A DNA stretch of 64,000 nucleotides from Flavobacteriaceae bacterium UBA4166 (GTDB lineage: Bacteria; Bacteroidota; Bacteroidia; Flavobacteriales; Flavobacteriaceae). The stretch lies in assembly GCA_002379985.1 (NCBI GenBank), contig DFVG01000008.1:1-64000 (forward strand), in the 5' to 3' direction. Shown one piece after another: positions 53,373 to 61,988 of the stretch (position 1 is its first letter; every line of letters starts with the position of its first letter). Below the pieces are notes generated by a model that had not been told where the DNA came from, ran no database searches, and saw only the letters and a program-made list of their open reading frames with translations. The translations under genes were made by a program, and so were the position numbers.

Positions 53373-56300
53373 TTAAAGGATAACGAGTTTTTCAAATTTT
53401 TCAACTCGCTGATTGGTTAACGTAGATTTTACCGTAATCTTGTATACATACACACCTTTTCCGATGCGATCACCAAAATCGTCGCGACCATCCCATACAA
53501 TATCGCGTGATAAAAATCCATCGGTATTGATCAATTGATTTTTGGTCCACACTACTTTTCCGGTCACTGTAAAAACCTGCACTTGAACCTCTAGAGGCTC
53601 AAAAGGGCGATTGTGATTGAACCAAAACTCTGTATAATTTACAAACGGATTAGGATAATTAAGTACTCTTGTAATCTTGAGCTCATCATCACCCGCCACC
53701 ACAAATTGAATCTCTTGTGTAGAAGAATTGTTGTAAACATCCCACGCTTTGAGCGTAAGCGTATGCAGCCCTTCTTCCAAGTCTCTCAATTGATAAGAGG
53801 CGGTACCTCGTGTAAAATCATCGACGTCTGATTGATAATATTCATTCAACACAAAAGGGTTCACTTCGTCACCATCAAGTATCGCAATCATATCATGCCC
53901 AATACCACTGGCTGTGTTAATTCCGTTTTCATCTTCTAACTTAGCAATGAGAATGGGAGAATCGTTTGTAATTCCTCCAGATGTGAAACTCTCATCGTTC
54001 ATAAATAATCGTACCGTGGGCCCAACATTATCTTCTGGTGCATCTTCATTAAGTCCACCAACATTGATATCAAGATTGAATCCGGTTTGATCTTCTTCAA
54101 AATTATCTTTCACGGAGTATAAACTAACCCTGCCTTTCCCTACAGGGATCTGGATATCGCGCGGTACTACAAATTCAAATTCAAATGCTCCGTTGGTAAC
54201 GGTGGCTTGGCCATTAAACAAGCCTTCTCCAAGGGTTTTGAAATTCAAGATCAATAATTCGTTGGTGTTAGGATCACGAACTCCATCGTTTCCTAAGGTT
54301 TGTCGATCCACATACTTATCAAACACTTTAGCTTCGAGAACTCCGTTATAATCAGAAAGCACATTTCCTGCCGGATCGGTGACCACACCCCCCAATCGCA
54401 CTTTACTCAGTGCTTGTAGCGTATCAGTAGACGCCTCGAGAGGCACACCATTAATGGTTGTTAATTCTATTTTATTCTTCGGAAAGGCCAATTTCATCGC
54501 CGGATCACCCACACAAAAGGCAACACGTCTTTGTTCCGCACTAATATTTGATTTTGCCAAACGCAAGGCTTCCGCAGGAGTTGGATAATCTGGTGTTTCA
54601 AAGCCGAAGAGGTAGGGTGCCAATTGTTGATTAAAATCAACCCCAACAGAAACATTGATAGACCTGGTTGTTGTAATTAAGGTAATGGCTCCTCCATCCG
54701 GATTCCAATAGGTCAGTTCCCCGGCCGTAATACGAAGTGGATTATCAAATTTTGAAAACTCACAGGTGACTGTTACGATGCAAGGGTAGCGATTGGTATT
54801 TTGAAGTTCTTGCGCCACTGTTTTCGTGAAAATAAATTCTTTAGCTAGTCCATCCTCCCCTCCATGCCCTAGATAGGTCATTACTAAAGAGCCTACATCG
54901 ATCGCGTTTTCAATAGCTTCTATTACTGCTGGATATCTATTTCCCCCTGCGGAAGTCTCCTGTTGGAAGGCATCTGAGTGAATTTTTCTAACGTTCACAA
55001 AAGGTTTTTCAGCTTCAATTTGATCTCCTAGCGCATCAAGGGTTACTTCAATATCTTCGTATTCATACACCTCATCCACATCATCTGAGATCAGCACAAA
55101 GTTATTCCGCCAATTGCCATAAGAAGCATTTGAAGCGTAAGCAATGATCTTATCCACCATCTGATTCGCAAGCGAAACATTATCTGCCAGAATCCGCCCA
55201 ACGGCTATATCTAAACGATCGTTAGATAACATCGTGCCTTCGCCGGGATCGACCATTCCGAAGAAATCATCACTCATATACGATTGAACAGAGCTGGTAC
55301 CAACTAATTCGTGGTAGGTGGCTACCATATTATTATTACCCGAGAGCCGGTTTTTATAATCTATGGAAGTATCGCCAAAAAGACCTATGTACTTGATACG
55401 ATTAGCAGCATTAGACGCATTATCATAAATGTACTTCACAAAGTTCCGAATAGCAGAAATATCTTGTTTTCCACTACTAAATTCTTGATAGATCTTATCT
55501 GTGGTCACCACTTTTACTCGCAGTCCGCTCTCATTCCGATGATGGTCAGCCAGTCGCAATGCGGGTTGAATAAAAATAGGCGGAGCAATGATAAGATAAT
55601 CAACATCTTGAAAACCACCACTCCCAGCGTTGAACACACTTCCTTTTAGATTTTGATTGGGTACACGAGGATTGGGAATCTCGATGGGTGAAAAATAATC
55701 GTTGGGGTTGACCGCCACATACTCTCTTAATTCTCCCAAATTGACCTTGAAGGTTAAACTCCCACTCCCATCGTGTTCTTTTGAAACGATGGAGGCCGGT
55801 TGAGTGACATCCCAAACTTCTGAAAATTGTGAGGCGTTGGAAATTTGATATTCGCCCACTCCAGAACTTGTTGCGGCATCGTTATATCGGAAGGGTAATT
55901 GCCCATCGATACCTGTTAGTGCTCGCATGGTTTCAATACGGATATAATCTAAGTAAGCAATTGAAGAGGGGTTTCCTGCATTATTATAGATAAAATCAAC
56001 TGTAATTTCTTCTGTGCCAAGCGGAAATTCGGCCGTGGTTTCTCGCAACGAGAGTAAGGTAGACTGATTGGTGGCATTAAAATTCAACGGATCTAAGCTG
56101 GTGCCATTCACCGAAACCGCCATCGAGGTGAGCGATTCGGAAGTGGCTGCCGCCTTTACGATGATATTGGTGGGAACACTGCTAACGATATTAGGTATAT
56201 TAAATGTAAACGATTGCTCACTTTCAATATCAAATCGATTTCCATACCATTTTCTACCAACCAACGACGGACTAAATTCATCTTCTTCAAAAAACTGCAC

Positions 56301-57224
56301 CTCATTAAACGTAGTGATCGCAATTCCGGTTCCAGAAGGTTCGGTCATAGGACGCACACGTTTCCCGGCGCCACCATCAGCGGTTATATAGTAGTAGGTT
56401 TCATCACTGTAGGGATTGATATGCGAGTCGTTTTCAGCAACGTAACCTTGAGATCCTTCCCCATAGAACAAGACAAAATCGCCAGAATCAAAAGAATTAT
56501 CGGCTTCTCCTACCACTTTGATAGCAACTTCGGGTAGGTCTAGTTGATCATTAAGATCTATCGCAAGCGGCAACGGTTTCCCACCATGTCCGTAGATCTT
56601 GATATTTCGCGGATTGATGTTACCTACATTCATTCCCAAGCCTTCTAAAAAGGACCGATCAAGTTGATAAACTCCTGTTTGGTCGATTCTAAATTTGAAC
56701 CAATTTCCACTTGCCAACACGGAATTGCTCAAGGGCATTTTTTTACCAGCATTTCGCGCACCTCCATAACCAACACTAAAGCTGAAGGAGATGACTTTCT
56801 GTAAGCTTCCGTTGCGGCGAACCACAGGGGAGAGTTCTAGTTGCGTGTGCAACACACCACGTGCACTTGCGGTGCTAATATTTGCTTCTAATGCTGTGGG
56901 AACCAATGTTTCGTTTACAGCTGCTCTTTCTGAAGCATTTAAACTTCCATACTGAACATTGGTAATTTGTAGGGAGCTTGGGTTCACCCATGCATTATCC
57001 TGCCAATGATAATAGAAAATGAGTTGATCGAAAGTTATACTTAAGTCTTGCGATGACTTGTTCTGGGATGACGAGACATCCGTAATCGTATTCATATCGG
57101 TTTTAGCACCGGAGGTATTTCCTAAATTAAATTGACTCCAGTCGAGCACCACCGTACCTTGTTGGGCAATAACCGGTAAAAGAGACAAAAAGAAAACAGC
57201 AAGAAGTAAGGTTTTTCTCATCAT
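53373..57224 (-). CDS. porU: Type IX secretion system sortase PorU
   Basis: A 1283-residue protein, signal peptide MMRKTLLLAVFFLSLLPVIAQ. The catalytic region is gingipain-like (C25 family): His787 in MTYLGHGGEDGLAKE and Cys821 in VTVTCEFSKFDNP, a spacing typical of the dyad. The C-terminus carries a CTD-like domain (ITRVLNYPNPFVNYTEFWF, VYVYKITV, ending KLVIL). PorU removes the sorting domain from T9SS cargo at the cell surface and joins the protein to its anchor. Two adjacent ATGs can serve as start. A good promoter lies just upstream. It is divergent from gldJ. Confidence 0.96.
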   Translation of the reverse strand: MMRKTLLLAVFFLSLLPVIAQQGTVVLDWSQFNLGNTSGAKTDMNTITDVSSSQNKSSQDLSITFDQLIFYYHWQDNAWVNPSSLQITNVQYGSLNASERAAVNETLVPTALEANISTASARGVLHTQLELSPVVRRNGSLQKVISFSFSVGYGGARNAGKKMPLSNSVLASGNWFKFRIDQTGVYQLDRSFLEGLGMNVGNINPRNIKIYGHGGKPLPLAIDLNDQLDLPEVAIKVVGEADNSFDSGDFVLFYGEGSQGYVAENDSHINPYSDETYYYITADGGAGKRVRPMTEPSGTGIAITTFNEVQFFEEDEFSPSLVGRKWYGNRFDIESEQSFTFNIPNIVSSVPTNIIVKAAATSESLTSMAVSVNGTSLDPLNFNATNQSTLLSLRETTAEFPLGTEEITVDFIYNNAGNPSSIAYLDYIRIETMRALTGIDGQLPFRYNDAATSSGVGEYQISNASQFSEVWDVTQPASIVSKEHDGSGSLTFKVNLGELREYVAVNPNDYFSPIEIPNPRVPNQNLKGSVFNAGSGGFQDVDYLIIAPPIFIQPALRLADHHRNESGLRVKVVTTDKIYQEFSSGKQDISAIRNFVKYIYDNASNAANRIKYIGLFGDTSIDYKNRLSGNNNMVATYHELVGTSSVQSYMSDDFFGMVDPGEGTMLSNDRLDIAVGRILADNVSLANQMVDKIIAYASNASYGNWRNNFVLISDDVDEVYEYEDIEVTLDALGDQIEAEKPFVNVRKIHSDAFQQETSAGGNRYPAVIEAIENAIDVGSLVMTYLGHGGEDGLAKEFIFTKTVAQELQNTNRYPCIVTVTCEFSKFDNPLRITAGELTYWNPDGGAITLITTTRSINVSVGVDFNQQLAPYLFGFETPDYPTPAEALRLAKSNISAEQRRVAFCVGDPAMKLAFPKNKIELTTINGVPLEASTDTLQALSKVRLGGVVTDPAGNVLSDYNGVLEAKVFDKYVDRQTLGNDGVRDPNTNELLILNFKTLGEGLFNGQATVTNGAFEFEFVVPRDIQIPVGKGRVSLYSVKDNFEEDQTGFNLDINVGGLNEDAPEDNVGPTVRLFMNDESFTSGGITNDSPILIAKLEDENGINTASGIGHDMIAILDGDEVNPFVLNEYYQSDVDDFTRGTASYQLRDLEEGLHTLTLKAWDVYNNSSTQEIQFVVAGDDELKITRVLNYPNPFVNYTEFWFNHNRPFEPLEVQVQVFTVTGKVVWTKNQLINTDGFLSRDIVWDGRDDFGDRIGKGVYVYKITVKSTLTNQRVEKFEKLVIL

Positions 57225-57238
57225 AAATAGTAACGCCT

Positions 57239-57270
57239 CAAATATACACTTAGTATCTTGTATCGGACAA
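57239..57270 (-). promoter_or_regulatory. Promoter of porU-porV-cdd
   Basis: On the minus strand: TTG (57270-57268), a 21-base spacer, then TATATTTG (57246-57239), an exact TAnnTTTG match. It would start transcription near 57232, only about 8 bases before the porU ATG, so the leader is very short. Confidence 0.6.
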
Positions 57271-57450
57271 CTTTTTCAGGCCATCCACTCGCGTTCACTT
57301 TTCAGCGATATACTAAACAAAAAAATGAAGCGTTATCGAACAGTGTCGGTCGCTAAGACCAATCCTTACAGCGTATTAATTTAACAAAATAATATTGCGC
57401 TTTTGACGTTAATTAGTATATTGCGAACCCAATTTTGCACAACTTAAACT

Positions 57451-59139
57451 ATGAATTTTAGAAAAACTCTAGCGTTGCAGCTTGCTTTAGCCGTCGTGGC
57501 TACCACTTTTTTTGTGAGCTGTAGCAAATCACGTGATTATAAAAATAGTTCTCGTGCTACCGGTTGGAAAATGAACTCCAAAGACGGTGGTTTTCAGTAC
57601 AATCCAAAAGCAAAGGAGCAAGAAACCGGTCCCGGTCTCGTCTTTATTGAAGGTGGTACCTTTACGATGGGTAGAGTGCAGGACGACCCTATGCATGATT
57701 GGAACAACAGCCCCAACCAGCAACACGTTCAGTCCTTCTACATGGATGAAACGGAAGTTACCAACCTTATGTATTTAGAATATTTGGATTGGTTAAAAGG
57801 GGTCTTCCCTCCAACAGAAGATAATTACCGAAGAATTTACGAAGGCGCTCTTCCAGACACCTTGGTGTGGAGAAACCGACTTGGTTTTAATGAGGTAATG
57901 ACCAATAACTACTTACGCCACCCGGCCTATGCAGATTATCCGGTGGTTGGAGTAAGTTGGATTCAAGCAGTTGAATTTAGTAACTGGAGAACCGACCGTG
58001 TCAACGAATTGATTTTGGAAGAAGAAGGTTTCACTTCCAGAAATGCTCGTTACGAAGTAGAGCCAGGAGAAACCTTCAGTACAGAAACCTATCTGAACAG
58101 CCCAACGAAAACCTACGGTGGAAATGACTCCATTACGAGAGGTGGAAAAAGATCAGAGTCGCTAGCTCGAAGAAATGAAGACAGTACCAACTTATATGTA
58201 CAACGTAAAGATGGTTTACTGCTTCCGTCCTACCGCCTTCCTACAGAGGCAGAATGGGAATACGCAGCACTCGGACTCGTAAGTTTAAGAAATTACAATG
58301 TGTATCGCGGAAGAAAGAAATATCCATGGGATGGTCAATATACCCGTTCCGGAAAACGCCGAAGCCGCGGCGATCAATTAGCGAACTTTAAACAAGGTGA
58401 TGGTGACTACGGTGGAATTGCCGGATGGAGCGATGACGGAGCTGATATCACTGCGGAAGTGAAATCATACGAGCCTAATGAATTTGGACTCTATGATATG
58501 GCCGGAAACGTGGCCGAATGGGTTGCCGATGTTTACCGCCCAATTGTTGATGATGAGTTTAACGACTTCAACTATTATCGTGGAAATGTGTATACTAAAA
58601 ATGCTATTGGCGAAGACGGACAGGTAAAAGTAGTGACGGCAGATTCTATTGTATATGACACCCTGAGCAACGGTAAAATTGTTGCAAGAAATCTTCCAGG
58701 AGAAATTCTACAAGTACCGGTTGACGAAACAGAAACCTACTTAAGAACTAATTTCTCTACCAGTGATAACCGTGATTATCGCGACGGAGACAAGCGTTCT
58801 ACACGTTACTATCAATCGTTTAGCAGTGATTTCTACGATGCCGGAGATAGCGAAGTAGATAATAGCAAGCGCATGTACAACTCTCCAAAACACGAGGTAT
58901 ATGCCGATAGCACCGGAAAATTAGAGCGTCAATACGATGAATCTACGAAACGTACCACACTCATCAACAATGAGGTGCGTGTGTATAAAGGTGGTTCATG
59001 GAGAGATCGCGACTACTGGTTAGACCCTGCACAACGCCGCTATTTCCCGCAGGATATGGCAACCGACTATATCGGATTTAGATGTGCGATGTCTCGTGTA
59101 GGCTCAAAATCACAAAAAGGAAAACGACCAAGACACTAG
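57451..59139 (+). CDS. gldJ: Gliding motility lipoprotein GldJ
   Basis: A 562-residue lipoprotein with Cys24 as lipidation site (TTFFVSCSKSRDY). The formylglycine-generating-enzyme (SUMF1)-like fold shows FIEGGTFTMGRVQDD, YMDETEVTNLMYLEYLDW, YRLPTEAEWEYAALG, YDMAGNVAEWVADVYRP and YKGGSWRDRDYWLDPAQR. It lacks the enzyme's active cysteines, as in other GldJ/GldK proteins. GldJ is needed for gliding and for T9SS, as part of its periplasmic ring/track apparatus. It is next to porU, as in other flavobacteria. The near-match CAATTTTG at 57430-57437 might be its -7 element. A terminator follows. Confidence 0.96.
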   Translation: MNFRKTLALQLALAVVATTFFVSCSKSRDYKNSSRATGWKMNSKDGGFQYNPKAKEQETGPGLVFIEGGTFTMGRVQDDPMHDWNNSPNQQHVQSFYMDETEVTNLMYLEYLDWLKGVFPPTEDNYRRIYEGALPDTLVWRNRLGFNEVMTNNYLRHPAYADYPVVGVSWIQAVEFSNWRTDRVNELILEEEGFTSRNARYEVEPGETFSTETYLNSPTKTYGGNDSITRGGKRSESLARRNEDSTNLYVQRKDGLLLPSYRLPTEAEWEYAALGLVSLRNYNVYRGRKKYPWDGQYTRSGKRRSRGDQLANFKQGDGDYGGIAGWSDDGADITAEVKSYEPNEFGLYDMAGNVAEWVADVYRPIVDDEFNDFNYYRGNVYTKNAIGEDGQVKVVTADSIVYDTLSNGKIVARNLPGEILQVPVDETETYLRTNFSTSDNRDYRDGDKRSTRYYQSFSSDFYDAGDSEVDNSKRMYNSPKHEVYADSTGKLERQYDESTKRTTLINNEVRVYKGGSWRDRDYWLDPAQRRYFPQDMATDYIGFRCAMSRVGSKSQKGKRPRH

Positions 59140-59161
59140 AATAGGTCGAACATTATAAAAT

Positions 59162-59193
59162 AAACCCTCCATGCTTTCATGCGAGGGTTTTTT
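59162..59193 (+). terminator. Rho-independent terminator after gldJ
   Basis: AAACCCTCCATG (59162-59173), loop CTTT, CATG-C-GAGGGTTT (59178-59190) form a 12-pair stem with one bulged C, followed by TTT. It lies 22 bases after the gldJ stop. An in-frame ATG at 59179 inside the stem should not be taken as the murF start. Confidence 0.8.
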
Positions 59194-59223
59194 AGTACCT
59201 TCCCGTTTCTTAATTTGTTACCA

Positions 59224-60501
59224 TTGACACCTGAAACCCTATACCCTTATTTTGCTGAATGTAACGGCGTAAGCACCGACACCCGTAATATCCTTCCAAA
59301 CAGTCTGTTCTTCGCATTGAAAGGCGATCGATTCAACGGAAATACGTTTGCAAAACAAGCGCTTGATAACGGAGCTCGCTACGCTGTAATTGATGAAAAG
59401 GAATTTGAAATTCCGGGGAAGACATTGCTATGTAACGATGTCTTGAGCACACTACAGGAACTTGCCTCGTTTCATAGAAAAAAACTTCAGCTACCAATCA
59501 TCGGACTCACAGGAAGCAATGGTAAAACGACTACCAAAGAACTGGTAAATGCTGTATTGTCGAAGCGCTATAAAACTATTGCCACAAAAGGTAATTTGAA
59601 TAATCACATTGGTGTACCCCTTACATTGCTTCGAATGACAGAAGCGACAGAGATCGGAATTGTAGAAATGGGGGCAAACCACCTGGGAGAGATCAAGTTT
59701 TTGAGCGAACTTGCCATGCCGGACTTCGGATATATTACCAATTTTGGGAAAGCCCATATTGAAGGCTTCGGAAGCTTGGAAGGCGTGGTTCAAGGGAAAA
59801 CCGAATTGTACAGATATCTTCGAGATACTGACAACACCGTTTTCATCAATATCCAAGACGAGAAACAATGCAACCATTCTGAAGGAATAGACCGTATTAC
59901 TTTCGGGCCGAAAAACGCAGACATTTCAGTATCTATGATTACTGATGATCCTACGGTAACGGTTCTGTATGATGGCAAAACAATTAAGAGCCATCTCATT
60001 GGAAACTATCACTTCGGAAATATTGCTGCAGCCATCGCCATAGGAGCGCATTTTAATGTTTCTTCAGCAGCCATAAAAAAAGCCATCGAAGGGTACGTTC
60101 CCCAAATGAACCGTAGTGAACAACGAGAGCATCACGGCCATCATCTGATCTTAGACGCCTACAATGCAAACCCTACGAGTATGGAAGCAGCTTTGAAACA
60201 CTTTTCCAAACTAAAGGCTTCCCATAAGATTGCCATTTTGGGTGATATGTTTGAATTGGGCCCTTCCGCCGCCGCCGAGCATCAACATATTACCGATCTG
60301 GTGAGTGAACAATCTATTGATCAGGTGTATTTGGTGGGAGCGAATTTTGCAGCCACTCAACATCAGAGAACCCATATTCGTTCCTTTAATGATTTTGAGG
60401 CTTTTTCTGAATTTCTTCGGAACGAGAAGATACCCAAAAGTCACATTCTCATCAAAGGAAGTAGAGGTATGGCGTTGGAGCGAGCGCTCCCTTATCTGTA
60501 G
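59224..60501 (+). CDS. murF: UDP-N-acetylmuramoyl-tripeptide--D-alanyl-D-alanine ligase
   Basis: About 425 residues when started at the TTG at 59224 (LTPETLYPYFAECNGVSTDT), which fits the family N-terminus; another in-frame TTG lies at 59215, and the ATG at 59179 is inside a terminator. Motifs are SLFFALKGDRFNGN, the P-loop IIGLTGSNGKTTTKEL, NLNNHIGVPLTLLRM, EMGANHLGEIKFLSELAMPD and LDAYNANPTSMEAAL. It adds D-Ala-D-Ala to the murein precursor in the cytosol. It follows gldJ in the same direction, but across a terminator, so it needs its own promoter. Confidence 0.92.
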   Translation: MTPETLYPYFAECNGVSTDTRNILPNSLFFALKGDRFNGNTFAKQALDNGARYAVIDEKEFEIPGKTLLCNDVLSTLQELASFHRKKLQLPIIGLTGSNGKTTTKELVNAVLSKRYKTIATKGNLNNHIGVPLTLLRMTEATEIGIVEMGANHLGEIKFLSELAMPDFGYITNFGKAHIEGFGSLEGVVQGKTELYRYLRDTDNTVFINIQDEKQCNHSEGIDRITFGPKNADISVSMITDDPTVTVLYDGKTIKSHLIGNYHFGNIAAAIAIGAHFNVSSAAIKKAIEGYVPQMNRSEQREHHGHHLILDAYNANPTSMEAALKHFSKLKASHKIAILGDMFELGPSAAAEHQHITDLVSEQSIDQVYLVGANFAATQHQRTHIRSFNDFEAFSEFLRNEKIPKSHILIKGSRGMALERALPYL

Positions 60502-60558
60502 AAATTTGCCATTCTCTTAACAATATTTGTTTAACATATAGTTATTTTTGTTAGACAA

Positions 60559-60702
60559 ATGAAGCCTTCAGAACGTCCTTCAAAGATTTGCCCGGTTTGT
60601 AAACGACCTTTTCAATGGCGAAAAAAGTGGGAACGCGATTGGGAATCGGTTATTTATTGCAGTAACGCATGTCGAAAGAAAAAGAACACAGTACAGCCTT
60701 AG
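60559..60702 (+). CDS. Small DUF2256 zinc-ribbon protein
   Basis: A 47-residue protein, MKPSERPSKICPVCKRPFQW to VQP, easily missed because of its length. Cys11-x2-Cys14 and Cys34-x3-Cys38 frame a Trp-rich basic segment (FQWRKKWERDW), the pattern of DUF2256. The domain is unknown in function but recurs next to photolyase and cryptochrome genes, as I recall. It overlaps the CRY-DASH gene by 34 bases, so the two are coupled. A zinc-ribbon nucleic-acid or protein-binding role is inference. Confidence 0.85.
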   Translation: MKPSERPSKICPVCKRPFQWRKKWERDWESVIYCSNACRKKKNTVQP

Positions 60703-61988
60703 TTTGGTTTCGGAACGATCTCCGTACGACAGATCAACATTCTTTGTATCAAGCAGTCAACAATCATAGCCGAGTCATTGGAGTCTATTGTTTTGATCCT
60801 CGACAGTTTCAAAAAGACCGCTTCGGATTTCCTAAAACCGGTGCCTTTAGAGCAGCCTTTTTGCGCGAAACCGTGCAACAGCTTCAACAGGCTTTGAAAC
60901 AACTCAACATCCCTTTATTTATTTCTAATGAAGCACCCGAAGAAGCTATCCCTTCCCTCGTTTCAGAATATAATATTACGTCCATATATGCCCAAAAAGA
61001 ATGGACGCAGGAAGAGCAAGCTGTAATGCATTCCCTTCAAAAGAGTACAGAAAACCATTCAGTAACCTTTAACACCGTCTACGACCAATTTCTGTATCAT
61101 CCAGAGGATCTCTCTTTTTCCATACATTCAGTTCCTAAAGTCTTTACTGATTTCAGAAAAAAAATTGAGAAAAAAATAGGCATTCGAAATACCGTGAGTG
61201 TAAATTTTATGCCTTCTGAAAATTACTTTGACACCCACACTTCCCTACCCTCTTGGCAACAACTAGATTTGGAGCCTCCTGAGCCACATCCTGATTCGGC
61301 CTTCCCATTCTCGGGTGGAGAGCAAGCAGCCCAAAATCGACTCGAACACTATTTGTTTGAGACACACTTATTGAGTACCTACAAGCAAACGCGAAACGGA
61401 CTCATAGGTACGGCATACAGCTCTAAATTTTCTCCTTGGTTGGCTAACGGAAGTCTTTCTCCTCGCACTATCTTCGAAGCGGTACAACGTTATGAAAAAG
61501 AAGTCGAGAAAAACCAAGATACCTATTGGTTGATCTTTGAATTGATCTGGCGTGATTTCTTTAAATATATTTCGTTAAAGCACGGAAACGAAATTTTTAA
61601 GCGTAAGGGTATTCTAAATAAAGATTACGAATGGGACACCGACTGGGAACTTATAAACCGTTGGATCGCCGGTGAAACGGAATCAGATTTTGTTAATGCT
61701 AACATGATCGAGTTTCAAAAAACAGGCTGGATGAGCAATCGGGGTCGGCAAAATGTCGCCTCTTATTTCGCTAAAGAACTACATCAAGATTGGCGGATTG
61801 GCGCGGCCTATTTTGAGTCGCAATTACTCGATTATGACGTTCACAGCAACTACGGAAACTGGATGTACGTAGCCGGAGTGGGAAACGACCCGAGAAATCG
61901 AAAATTTGATGTAGAAAAGCAAGCTGAACGATACGACGAAGATGGGGCCTTTCGGGATTTATGGTTTTCAGAAAAAGCACCACTATGA
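60669..61988 (+). CDS. DASH-type cryptochrome/photolyase
   Basis: A 439-residue FAD flavoprotein. The N-terminal photolyase domain starts ALVWFRNDLRTTDQHSLYQA. The FAD-binding domain has TYKQTRNGLIGTAYSSKFS, PWLANGSLSPRTIFEA, LIWRDFFKYISLKHGNEIF and NMIEFQKTGWMSNRGRQN. The part VASYFAKELHQDWRIGAAYF with DVHSNYGNWMYVAGVGNDPR is characteristic of CRY-DASH. These enzymes repair cyclobutane dimers in single-stranded DNA or loop regions and may sense blue light. The start ATG lies inside the DUF2256 gene. It overlaps the next photolyase gene by 4 bases (ATGA). Confidence 0.94.
   Translation: MSKEKEHSTALVWFRNDLRTTDQHSLYQAVNNHSRVIGVYCFDPRQFQKDRFGFPKTGAFRAAFLRETVQQLQQALKQLNIPLFISNEAPEEAIPSLVSEYNITSIYAQKEWTQEEQAVMHSLQKSTENHSVTFNTVYDQFLYHPEDLSFSIHSVPKVFTDFRKKIEKKIGIRNTVSVNFMPSENYFDTHTSLPSWQQLDLEPPEPHPDSAFPFSGGEQAAQNRLEHYLFETHLLSTYKQTRNGLIGTAYSSKFSPWLANGSLSPRTIFEAVQRYEKEVEKNQDTYWLIFELIWRDFFKYISLKHGNEIFKRKGILNKDYEWDTDWELINRWIAGETESDFVNANMIEFQKTGWMSNRGRQNVASYFAKELHQDWRIGAAYFESQLLDYDVHSNYGNWMYVAGVGNDPRNRKFDVEKQAERYDEDGAFRDLWFSEKAPL

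Noticed and set aside
59179..59223. ATG start extending MurF by 15 residues
   Set aside because: It lies in the stem of the gldJ terminator, and the extra residues do not fit the MurF N-terminus; TTG at 59224 fits better.
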